A stretch of 64,000 nucleotides of DNA from positions 45,323,216 to 45,387,215 of the forward strand of contig NC_079206.1 of NCBI RefSeq assembly GCF_026745355.1. Reading direction: 5' to 3'. The number at the start of each line of letters is the position of its first letter. The stretch's first letter is position 1. The translations under genes were made by a program, and so were the position numbers. Of the stretch, positions 1 through 11,100 are shown piece by piece. The notes below the pieces were generated by a model, which saw only the letters and a program-made list of their open reading frames with translations, was not told the origin of the DNA and did no database searches. The stretch comes from Beta vulgaris subsp. vulgaris. Lineage: Eukaryota > Streptophyta > Magnoliopsida > Caryophyllales > Amaranthaceae.

Positions 1-925
1 AGTTTCTGTTTTTATTTCATTCTTTTCGTGGTTGTTCTTGTTCTTGCTTGTTACTAGTTCTTCATTTTATAGTCTCATAATTATTATTTCTTTTAGTTTG
101 ATCATCTCTTAGCTTAATCATGTTTAGCCTTAGATTAGTCATGGATTTTATGTTTAATTGCTCAGAATCCATGATTAGTGAGTAGTTTCATATCTAGGGT
201 TAGGGTAAAAGTATGAATTAGGGTTTTAAATGTGTTGTTGATGTGATTGTGATGTTTTAAGGAAGTTTATGCATTGATCTCGGTGTTTTAATACCTTAGG
301 ATAGATACTGATCAAATTTATGCTTTGGTATTTTGAATTCATATGTTCTTGAATCGAATTTTGAACTCTTTTATCATCCCCAAGAATCAACATAATTTCT
401 AGGCCAAGATATTGGGTAGAAATTAAGGGGATCTTTTATTAGGGGTTTTCCGAATTTATCAAATCTCTTAATAAATTGATTAGAGACCATTAGAGAAAGG
501 ATTTAGTTCATTGATTAAGTGATGATTCTTGAGGACCATTCGAGAGGGGACTCGAGTATCTTAGAGGAAAACTAAATCTTGCATAATCGTCTCCGTTACT
601 TCACAATCGTATTAACATTCATTGTCCACTTTTATTCATACTAGTAAACTTAACTCTAGTGTCTTTCTATATGATTCATTAATTCGAGTTATTTGCTAGT
701 TCTTGTTATTAACTAGTCATAGTTGTTACTAAGTCTTTTCAAACCCCACAATACCCTTCAATTAGGTAGTCTAGACTTGATAGATTTGAATTGGTCCCAT
801 TTTCCCTGTGGATCGACCCTCGACTTGCCCTTACTATTTATGTAGTAATTACCTGTTAGGTTTTATAAATATTGTTTAAAAAGCGATTTTTCGTGCCTTA
901 ACGACACCCTAAAAACCTCTTATTA
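1..925 (+). repeat. 5' LTR, 3' portion only
   Basis: This aligns base for base, with scattered substitutions, to 3630-4550 and ends in TTATTA just before the primer binding site. The first ~770 bases of this LTR lie outside the window. No gene is seen in it. Confidence 0.85.
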
Positions 926-928
926 AAA

Positions 929-946
929 TGGCGCTGTTCCCGGGGA
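929..946 (+). promoter_or_regulatory. Primer binding site, tRNA-Asp type
   Basis: The 18 bases starting TGGCGCTGTTCCCGGGGA match the complement of the 3' end of plant tRNA-Asp at all but two positions and begin three bases after the LTR end. This PBS type is known from Athila and related Ty3/gypsy elements. Confidence 0.8.
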
Positions 947-1053
947 AATTGTGCTATTACTTGAAGTTTGTTTTAGTTTACCTTGCTTAGTTGATTTTTC
1001 TTTTTGATTGTCGTTGTTATTTGCTAATCCTCTACTTAGATTTGTTGTGTTAC

Positions 1054-1143
1054 ATGAGAAGAAGAGCTCACGGTTCACCCACTTTGCCTTTAGATCCTGA
1101 AATTGACCGTACATTGCGAAAGCTTCGGAAAAATTTGTCATAA
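1054..1143 (+). pseudogene. Remnant of Athila-type gag N-terminus
   Basis: A 29-codon reading frame opens with MRRRAHGSPTLPLDPEIDRT and stops at 1141-1143. The PLDPEIxRT stretch is characteristic of the first residues of Athila-type Gag. The rest of gag is absent, and the inverted Sirevirus LTR fragment starts about 20 bp downstream. It probably does not encode a functional protein; the element keeps only the packaging/priming end. Confidence 0.5.
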
Positions 1144-1164
1144 TCAGAGAGGGGTTTTAGAGTT

Positions 1165-1597
1165 ACCTCATTAATTAGGCATGACTTACTCAACTTTATA
1201 ATTGTACCGTTTATACTACTTCACGCCTAAGTCTAGTTCCTTTTATATATCAAGTTCCTTTAACAGATTCGTTTAGTGCCATTTAGTTTGTTCCTTAGAA
1301 AGGAACAAACTCTCATTCTCAAATAAGACTGCCAATGTTCCTTACCATCCTTACTTGTTCCTTTTACAATGGAACTAGAAAATAAAACGCCTTGCTTTTA
1401 TTCTTCTTGATCCAATGCTGCTCCAGTATCAACTTCTAGAAACATCTTTACTTAGTCTTTGAAATCCTCTCTTGACTTCGTATTCTCCTAGTTCCTTTCA
1501 CTTATACCTTAAAAAATCATACACTTAAATAACTTATTAGTTCACTACTTAGTTTGCATCTTTGTTTCTTTGTCATCATCAAAACTAGGGTTCAACA
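1165..1597 (-). repeat. Inverted fragment of a Sirevirus LTR
   Basis: The reverse complement matches the first ~430 bases of the LTRs at 33284 and 42697. It includes the same start TGTTGAACC (here ending at 1597), the paired AAGGAACAAAC blocks and the TAGACTTAGGCGT stretch. The right edge is the exact LTR terminus. The left edge is internal to the LTR, so the fragment is one-ended. No internal Sirevirus sequence accompanies it. Confidence 0.8.
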
Positions 1598-2844
1598 GTT
1601 TTGGAAGCCCTGATGTGACTTAAGTGACTCTTGAGAACGATAACTCTTGGTAGAATCTTTTTGAAATTAGGCGAGTTGGATGATCAAATTGCCTTGCCCC
1701 TTGTGTGACGAATACCGAAGGAGGGCCAAGAACATCGTAAGACTCATTCACAACCCTCACCATTGATCGTCAAACTTGTGACTTGCATTTTACCTCCCCT
1801 AGATTGCATAAGACCAAGCATTTAGAAGAATGATTTATGGCGTTTTTTTTTGCTAGAAATAGGAGCTCCAAAGCCAAAAGCTTGTATACTGGCATTATTA
1901 TCTGCTTCTCAACCCATCTGAGCCTTTCTACCCTATTTTTGCTTAACCCTTATAATAAGTCATGGCCAATCTTTTCCCAAAGTGGAGTGCATGTCTAGAT
2001 TGTGTTCAGTTGAGTTATTTTGATATGGAGTCTTGGTTGAAAGTGAATTAATATGTAAGTATGACTGCAAAAGCTAAAGAAAATTGTGAGAGAAAAGGCA
2101 AAAGAAATAAAAAAAAAATAAAACGAAAGCTCTGAGTGTTTCATTTGGATTTCTATTGAAATAAAAGAAAGAAAGAGAAATTTGATGAGAAAAATGACAA
2201 AATCCAAAAAGTGAAAGAGTTCAAAAGGTGAAAAAGTCAAACTGAAAATCAAGGTTATGTGTGAGATCTTGAATTGAGATATTGGTGTTAGGACTAGCTT
2301 GGGGGAGTATTTGCTCCTAGTTTGTACTCCGCTTACCCTCTTTGTACCACATTCCTAAATTATAATCCAAAACCTTAACTAGCCCCGTTACAACCATAAC
2401 AAAGTCCCTTTTGACTTCTAGATTGGACTTGGTCGATATAGTAGTGGCAGGCGAGATTTTGTGCAAGTCATGATGAGGGTCATCAAAATGTGGTAGAGGC
2501 GAGCTATTATGGTTGAGCATCCCTAGGATGGAGTCAAACTAGGGACTTGGAAGTAGAGAAGAGTGAGAAATCACTCTTGGAAAGCCTTTTTTAAAAAATA
2601 CTCAGTTGATCGGTGGATTGAATCCTTAGAGTCACTCTTGTGCTTCCTAATCATTTTCCCTCTTGTGTTTGGTTGGTCTCCTAAATCTTGTTATGAACTC
2701 ATTTAGCTTGCATGTCATGTTTGTAAATTTGCGTTTAGAGCATGTACGTTAGTTTGTTGCATGATTTCTTTTTATTTTTACTCCCTTTCTCCTCTTCATT
2801 CCTTACTTCTCACTCTTCGTTTACTTGAGGGCAAACAAAATGCT
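1598..2844 (+). other. Non-coding internal region of the Athila-like element
   Basis: No reading frame with recognisable similarity is present on either strand. The region is AT-rich with several short runs of A or T. It carries a PPT-like GCTTGGGGGAGTATT at about 2296, which may be an older or duplicated polypurine motif. Confidence 0.5.
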
Positions 2845-2859
2845 AAGCTTGGGAGAGTT
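2845..2859 (+). promoter_or_regulatory. Polypurine tract
   Basis: AAGCTTGGGAGAGTT lies immediately before the TGATAAG start of the 3' LTR, the expected position for plus-strand priming. Confidence 0.7.
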
Positions 2860-4550
2860 TGATAAGTGTGTTTTTAACGCACTTTGTGGTCTCCTTTTGG
2901 TTTAGTTTGATCCTCTTTCTTCTCTTATCTCCCCTCTTTTCTACTCATTTCCTTTTCTACTTCTTCACTTGATCATTGATTGATCATCATGACATTTTGC
3001 TAGATTTTCGATCTATTTTTATTGAATTTCTAGTACATTTGCTTTCACCATGTTTTCTCGTGTTTTCATTGCTGGTATGACCCTTTTCAGGGCCGAGTAT
3101 TGCGAGATATGGCTTAAGGTATGAGTTAGAGAAACCGAGGGTTCTTGTGGTGCGCCCGCATGAGTTGGAGATGCCCGCACACGATGGTGCACCCGCACAT
3201 CCAAATGGTGCACCCGCACCATCAGTTGGTTTTTAAGACAAAAATCAAAACATCATGGTGCGCCCGCACCATTTGACGAGAAATTCCAAGTTTGAGGTAG
3301 AAGGGTGAGGTCGCCCGCACCTAATTTTGATGCGCCCGTAACTCTGCTTGGTGCGCCCGTACCTCTGCTTGGTGCACCCACACCTCTTTTTGGTGCTCTC
3401 GCACCCTTCGTTTCCAGAAAGAAAAAAAATTGAGCCTTCATTAAAAACGATAGTTTTGTTTTAGTTTTGAACTTATGCTTCATTCTAGAGTTTTTAGAGA
3501 GTATTGCTAGGGTTTATACTAGAGAGATAAATACTTTAGTTTTATTGATATTTGAGATTAATTAATCATAGTTTGTGATTCCGATAACATTCAAGGTACT
3601 TTTCATTCAATTTAATTTAATTTGAAATTTCAGTTTTTATTTCATTCTTTTCGTGGTTGTTCTTGTTTTTCCTTGTTATTAGTTCTTCATCCTTATAGTC
3701 TCATAATTTTTATTTCTATTAGTTTGATCATCTCTTAATCATGTTTAGCCTTAGATTAGTTATAGATATTATATTTAATTGCTTGGAATCCATGATTAGT
3801 GAGTAGTTTCATATATAGCGTTAGGGTGAAAGTATGGATTAAGATTTTAAATGTTTTGTTGATCTGATTGTGATATTTTAAATAAGTTTATGCATTGATC
3901 TTGGTGTTTTGAGACCTTAGGGTAGATATTGATCACATTTATGCTTTGGTATTTTGAATTCAAATGTTCTTAAATCGAGTTTTAGTTAAACTCTTTTATC
4001 ATCGCCAAGAATCAACGTAATTTCTAGGCCAAGATATTGAGTTGAAATTAAGGGGATCCTTTATTAGGGATTTTCCGGATTTATCGAATCTCTTATTTAA
4101 TTGACTAGAGACCATTCGAGAGAGGATTTAGTTGATTGATTAAGTGATTATTCTTGAGGATCATTCCAGAGAGGACTCGAGTATTTTAGAGGAAAAGTAA
4201 ACCTCGCATAATCGTTTCCGTTACTTCACAATCGCATTAACATTCATTGTCCACTTTTATTCATACTAGTAACCCTAACTTTAGTGTCTTTCTATCTGAT
4301 TGATTAATTCGAGTTATTTGCTAGTTCTTGTTATTGACTACTCATAGTTGTTACCAAATCTTTTCAAACCCCCAAATATCCTTCAATTAGGTAGTCTAGA
4401 CTTGATAGACTTGAATTGATCCTATTTTCCCTGGGGATCGATCCTCGATTTGCCCTTACTATTTAATTAGTAATTGCTTGTTAGGTTTTATAAATGTTGT
4501 TTGAAAATCGATTTTTGGTGCCTTAACGACACACTAAAAACCCATTATCA
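2860..4550 (+). repeat. 3' LTR of the Athila-like element (1691 bp)
   Basis: It starts TGATAAGTG and ends ATTATCA, giving the short inverted ends TGATAA/TTATCA. The 3' half duplicates 1-925. It contains a cluster of GTGCGCCCGCAC-like palindromes at 3149-3406 and, near its 3' end, the GGGATCGA block seen in the other TGATAAG-type LTRs of this window. Confidence 0.85.
3149..3406 (+). repeat. Cluster of palindromic GGTGCGCCCGCACC-like motifs
   Basis: About ten imperfect copies of a 12-14 bp GC-rich palindrome are spread over ~260 bp inside the 3' LTR, in otherwise AT-rich DNA. Spacing is irregular, so this is not a simple tandem repeat. The matching part of the 5' LTR is outside the window. Confidence 0.75.
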
Positions 4551-5164
4551 TTCATGAATCTTCAGAGTAGTGACAAATAGTTTGTCCTCCCACTCTTTGG
4601 TTGTCAAATTTTCTACCAAGCAGTCTATTATTTCGTTGACATTAACCGACCTTCATATTCTTTAACACCATCAATTTTTTGTCATGTAAAAGATATCAAA
4701 TTCCCTTGAAATGTAAGATTTTCATGAAATTAGCTTGATCATTCCCTTCCTTTAGTTTCTCCGATCCCATGCATCTCAAGGAGAATCACAAGACATAATG
4801 TTTGTAAAAATTTTGTTTGTCACTACGGAATGCAGAAATGAAATAATAAATAATATTTTTGGAGCATTTTATTAATTTAAAAAACAAAACCTAAGAGATA
4901 AGTATCAAAAGATAAGAGAGTGAATCCAAAAGTAAGAAATATGTTCCAATAGTAAGAGAGAAGTTCCAAATAGAAGGGACATAGGAGAATTTGCCACGTA
5001 CAATTTTCACTTAAATAGTTTGCCAAATACAAAATATAAATACTTTATATAATCAACGCAAACACTTGTTTTTCTTTGACTTAAGGAAATACAAACATTT
5101 ATTATATGATAAACGTAATTTGCATTCAATTATTGGATGACATGGTCACAATACAATTGAAACT
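4551..5164. other. 3' flank of the GH1 gene
   Basis: AT-rich sequence between the Athila-like LTR and the stop codon of the GH1 gene. It should contain the gene's 3' UTR and polyadenylation region (read on the minus strand), but no single site stands out. A purine-rich stretch at 4890-4990 repeats AAGAGA/AAAAGTAAGA-like words. No gene is seen. Confidence 0.5.
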
Positions 5165-8100
5165 CTAGTTGTTGGAACCCTTTGCGTTCTCTGCTTGAAG
5201 GAAATTAGCAAACCATTTAGCAGATTTTTTAGGGTATCTTTTATGATTGTCATAGTAATCTGTATAGTTGAGGCCGAAGCGAACATCGTATCCTGCACCT
5301 ACTTCCATATTGTCCATCAGTGACCATACGACGTAGCCTTTCACGTTAGCTCCCTCCCTGCATTCATGTATACCAATTAAGTTACCATGGTAAGAAAAAC
5401 TTTCTACTACTACGTTATAGCATGTCAACTTTTGATGGATTCAGGGTCGTTTAGAAGATTTCGGAGTTTCGGTTCTAACATGAAAATTGAGCCCCTATAT
5501 TTATAGAAGATAAAGAGGGAAGGTTAGAGTTCTAAAGACGAGAAGTTATCTAAAAATAGGTTATTGACAAGTTTATTATGGGTGGAAACAAGTGTGATTT
5601 TTTCGAAAATCAATTAAGATTTTCAAAATAATATATTTTGGGCTCTTATCATTTTGGGACCTGTGCGGTTGGGCTCCTTATACACTTTCATCTACCCCTT
5701 GATAGATAGAGCAAAAAAGTAACAATTGTATTGATTAGATGTATTACTTTATTGCTTCTCGAACAGCTACAAGATGATCGTGAGCATGTTGGATTCTATA
5801 GTCATCATAAAATGCAGCCTCAAGTTCTGCTGTTTTTCCTTGCGCAATCATATCGTTAACCGAGCCTGTAATTGTTGGTTTATCCGGCATACCTGCGATA
5901 ACATAATGTTTGAAGTGTTAGATGGTAAGTATGTAGTACAAGACCAGAAAATTCCAGAAAGTAACAAGCTATGCAATATATTTTTCTTGCATTCGGAGAA
6001 CACTATTTAAAGAATTTCTTGATGTTTATTGTTTACCACCTTATATATAGTCCGTTTTACACTTTACTATCTTTTAATTTTTTTTTCAATTTTACCACGT
6101 TAAACTCTTAAAGTTTCCAACTCGTTAAAAATCACCACATTGACTATGTTCCGACGAAGAATCTGGTTAGGGGGTTCCAAATAACTGCTTTATGTCTAGT
6201 TTCCCTCCCATTTTTCCTCTTTACCCTAGATTTTTCATTTCGTCTTCATTAAAACCCCAATTTTATCTTTCAATCGCTCCATAAACCTAAATTTTCTTGA
6301 TGAGAACCTAAATCAAGTTAGGGTTTATCATTTTTTGATAAATTCGACCTCAATCAAAGGAGAGATTAGAGATTTTGCTACTATAAGTTATGTGTTTTCA
6401 GCCCAATTTAATAGGTTAGGCTTCTTCTTCAATTTTGGGCATTTTTTGTTCAGTTTTATTAGTAAAATGGGCCTAAATTCGGGCATCTATGGTGTTCTTT
6501 AGCATAATGTTGATTTTGGTTCTCATTAATCTATAGGCACATAATGTCTCAATGTTCTTCTCAAAATCATCAAAAGAGCAATTGTGGAATTTCTCTTGCT
6601 GCAAAAGTCGAAATAAAGGAGAAGAAAGAGGAGTTTGGTATTATGAATTTTTGGGTGAAGTAAAAGAAAGAGGGTAAATGAATATCTATAAATATCAAAG
6701 AGGAGTTGAGGATTTTTACATAGGGGTTTAATAGGGAATTGAAGATAAAAATATCATTGGTTGAAGACAATGAAATGGTCAATGAACAAACAGAAACAAA
6801 AATCGAGAAGAGAGATGCTGGTAAGAGAGGGAATAGTTTTTTAATTCGAAATGTGGGCCCTCTCTCACTGGATTCTTGCCCGGAGGACGAGTTAGGTGGT
6901 AATTTTTAATGAGTTGGAAAGTTTAAGGTGGTAAAATTGAAAAAAAAAAGTACTAAAATATAAAACGAACTATTTATAAGATGGTAAAAATAAAATAAAA
7001 AATCCTTATCTAAACATTCTTTCTCAAAAAAAAATATCATTAATAAACCTTATAAATTTAGAAACTTGGATTTAATCATATACTAGTTATTAGGCCCGGG
7101 CTACGCTCCGGTAAGGAAAATTTTCATTTATTAATATTATAATTTAAGATTATAAGACTAAATATTATTTGGTCTAGTGGTTAAGACTTTAGTGTATGTT
7201 CTTGAGGTTTAGATATCGAACCTTACACTACACCTAGGGAGAGCGTCACGTGGCACCGTTTCTGACTTAGGCATGCCTTTTAATATATTAGTATAGATTA
7301 TGGCGTGTATATACGCAATAAAATTTCGTCACTTTTTCATTTATGTGTTCTGAATCATTAACATTATCACGCAGCCGCCTGTTCCTTCGTGGCTTTGACA
7401 CGGGCACACGGCCCTAACGTTGGCTGTTGAAGAATTTTATCCTATCTGTTTTAAAAAATATTTATTGAGAAGCTAAGCAAATACTTCTTGAGTAGTTACA
7501 TACCATTCTCAGTCACATATACTTCGGGGTTACCATATTCAGTCTTGACATACAGAAGCAAATTCTTGAGTCCATCAGGGTGGACATAAATGTCCTCTTG
7601 TCCTTTCGCTTGAGGCCCGACGACGTTTCCTTCATCATCAGCTGCAACACAAGAACAATCATGCAATTATCATGTCATTGAAATAACATGGATGGAACTA
7701 TTATATACTCCCTTCGTTTCCTAAAGATTTTCCTTGTTACTGTTCCTACATATACTAAGAAGGATCCATTTGTATGAGGTGTGGGGTGGGTAAAGTAAGA
7801 GAGAGAAAAGAAATAAGATAAACAAACAAATAAAAATGGGTTAAAGTAGAAAAGAGAAACAGAGTAAAATTGAATTAATAATGTAATTGTGGACCATATG
7901 ATAGAGACATGAGAGGGTAAGAAGAGGAAAAAAAAAATTCAAATAAGGAATAAAGTAAAAAAAGGAAGATCTTTTGGAGACGCAGTTAAACGGAAAGAGG
8001 GAAAATCTTTAAGAAACGAAGGGAGTATCAATTTACTTTGGCTCTTTGATTTTGATTTTGATTATAATTACCAGTCTGTTCAGCGTATTTGATATTGATA

Positions 8101-11100
8101 ACGCCAGACATTGCATCGACGGTACAAGTATGCTTGACGTATCTGGAAGTGTAGTAATTGATACCAATGTAATCGAAGGCGTCTTTGACTAGTTCCTTCT
8201 CGGATGGTGTAAACTCAGGGAGTCCCTTCACATTCTTTCTCATGGATTCAGGGTATTCGCCACGGGTTAATGGATCCATGTACCTGAAGATTGTAAGAAA
8301 TAAGTAAAACAAACCAACAGAAAGAAGAACATGAAAGGTATTTGCATTAGTAACTATGGTACTTACCAGCCCAACTGGAAGTCTAGCTGCATTTTTGTAG
8401 CTGCAAAGTCCTTTGGATCAGCAGAGTGCGGCATATACCATTTGCATGGGAGTGAGATTCCAATTTTTCCACCTTGAGATTTCTACATATTGGAATATGA
8501 TTTAGTTACATTGGAAATTTTGAGTAGCCATGGATGAACTAAGCAACTATGTCGCATGGGTACTTCTTCTAGGTCACGTACTCGTACCCGTCCCGTATAC
8601 TATACGACACGTATCATGTATCTTGTATGGGTACGCGTACTCTTTCCTAAAATTTCAAAATGTTGCCTTTTTGTCCCTGTACCCAAATCCGAACACGTAC
8701 CCGTATCAAAATCTAGCTAAGCAACGTGAAATGTTGCATCATTTTGACAATTAGTATATTTGATTACGCATTGCTAAAAAAATTACGTAAGTTCATGTTT
8801 AGGAAATACAAGTTCAAAACAATCAAACGACACCTGACATTAGTATCTTTTTATTTATTTATTTGGTGTAAATTTATGATCAAGATATCAGCTCAATGAA
8901 TAAAACAATCCCAATGGAAAAATCAAAATCAAACTGAGGGAGGGAGTATTTACTTGATATTTTTCCTTGTATAGTTTGGCGGCAGCAGCATGAGCTAAGA
9001 TAATATGATGGGTAGCAATGAATGGACCTAAAGGATCATTCTTGAGATCACCAGGCAATCCCATCTTGTAGCCATAGGAGCCAAATACATAAGGCTCATT
9101 TATTGTACCCCAATACTTAACACGGTCACCGAACTTCTCAAAGCAAAGATCTGCAAACTCCTTGAAGTGCTCTCTACACCCACATTGTTTATTATGTATA
9201 TAATTGCACGTTAATAGAGTATTCATTGTGTACTAATACTACATCAAAGTAATGAATTCTAAAAAGATCAAGAGTTTGATTTATACACGATGTTGGGTCG
9301 CATGAAACCATAGAATTGGTTTTGTAAAAGCACTGGTAGGTCAAAATGGAACAAAGTGATGATGGGAGTAATTCCTGATAAAAATGGAGTGAATGGTGAG
9401 TTTTATGTACACAGACGATATACATTATAATTAGATCTCGTTCACTTCACCTTATTAATCTATATTGATCCTTTATAATCATTAAAAATTTAGTAGGTCA
9501 TGCATAGGAGAGATACACTCAAGATAAAGTAAAAATAAGACGGAGAAAAATGATGACTAAAGAAAAACAAGTTTTAATGAGTAAAAAAAAATTCAATCCG
9601 TAAAATCGGTTTTCAATTATATCCCTTCAATTGTAATAATTTTTTGTCAACAAAAAAGCTAAGGTGAAGTGAACAAGGCCTTAATTAATACTTCTTACGA
9701 GCTAGTTAAGCTTTACGTTACCATTTGCGATCAATTCATCTATGAATTTGTTATAAAAATCAATGCCCTCTTGGTTAACTCCAGACTCCAGAGTACCATC
9801 TGCAATGTATTTGTTAATTTGTAAATATGCTGAGCAGTTGTTGCCTTGTTGGTCATAGTGACTATTTGACTAATATTGAAGGGCTCGAAATAAACAACTT
9901 ACTAGGCAATATCCTTGGCCAAGCAATGGAGAACCTGTATGTATTCAAGCCCGTTTCTTTCAAAATTTTCACATCTTCCTGTAATTATTACCAGCAAACG
10001 GTTAAATTTATTGCTTCATACAGTTTCATGAATATAAAATATCACTATTTTATACCTTAAAAAGGTTGTAGGAGTCGACTGCCTTTTTCCCTTGGCTAGC
10101 TTGAATCATGAAATCCCATGTGCTTTTTCCTCTTCCACCTTCATCCCCTCTTCCTTCAGTCTACCACAATATCACATAATATATTAAGCACTACCAATCA
10201 ATAATATATTAAGCCCATCATCTTACAATAAATACTAAGTTACGTTGGAAAAAGTTCTTATAAAGTAAATGAATGTTCCCTAGACAAATAGATGATATAA
10301 GAGGATTGTTTTTCCTTTTTTTTTTTTAATGTATGGGTTTGTTTGTGATGAGTGATGATATTATTGTTCATAATATGTTGGCTTCTAAAATTAATTGGAA
10401 AATTTATCAGAAACTACCTTCTACAACCACTTATTTGTGAGAAACCACCTTTTAGAAAAAACTAATATTTGGACCCAGGCGTTGCTTCGGGTTGCTACTA
10501 TTTTTCGAACTTGGTATACATTTTTTTCCATTCCCATTAAATATATTAAGGAATACTCAGCATTAAAAGGTACAAATATAATAACGTGGGCACTTAGAGC
10601 ATGATTAGAAGTTAGTTGAGATGGTAATTGTGTCATGTATAATAGCAAGAGGTCACGAGTTCAAATCTTGTTGCATTGGACAATTCTAGTGGAGTAACAG
10701 AGGTGCCACGTGGCGTGTATACATTGTCACGCACGCCTTTTAATATATTTGTATAGATTGGACACACAACCACCTTTTTTGTTTTAATTTTTGTGGCAAG
10801 CCACCACTTGTCGGAATTTGGTCGTTGACCCAACTTTTCTAGCAGACCATTATAGGAACTTTTTTTTTTCAGATTTCCGCCATTCATCATCCTTTAACCT
10901 TCTTATGGCGAAAATCACTACCACCAAACGACCATTGTTGTCGCCACCACCACCGTATAGCCTTTTCCCCGGTGCTGCCACCCTACCCCCAGGCCTCCCT
11001 AGCCGTCGCCGCCCAACCCCACCCTCCCAGCTTTATCCCATGCGTAGTCCCAGCCCCGGCAACCCCCCCACGACCATCTCAATCCTTACAACCCCAACCA

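Larger units (their letters stand above)
1..4550 (+). mobile_element. Athila-like non-autonomous LTR retrotransposon (5' truncated by window)
   Basis: Two direct repeats (1-925 and the 3' part of 2860-4550) flank an internal region of about 1.93 kb. That region starts with a tRNA-Asp-type primer binding site and ends with a purine-rich tract. The LTR termini are TGATAA and TTATCA/TTATTA. The internal region has no protease, reverse transcriptase or integrase, only a 29-codon gag-like start, so the element must depend on proteins supplied in trans. A reverse-oriented piece of a Sirevirus LTR lies inside it. The left end and its target duplication fall outside the window. Athila/Tat assignment rests on the PBS type and gag start and is inferred. 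Confidence 0.8.

Noticed and set aside
8530..8754. Short plus-strand frame in GH1 intron 6
   Set aside because: It lies fully in an intron, has no similarity and derives partly from GTACCCGT-like simple words.
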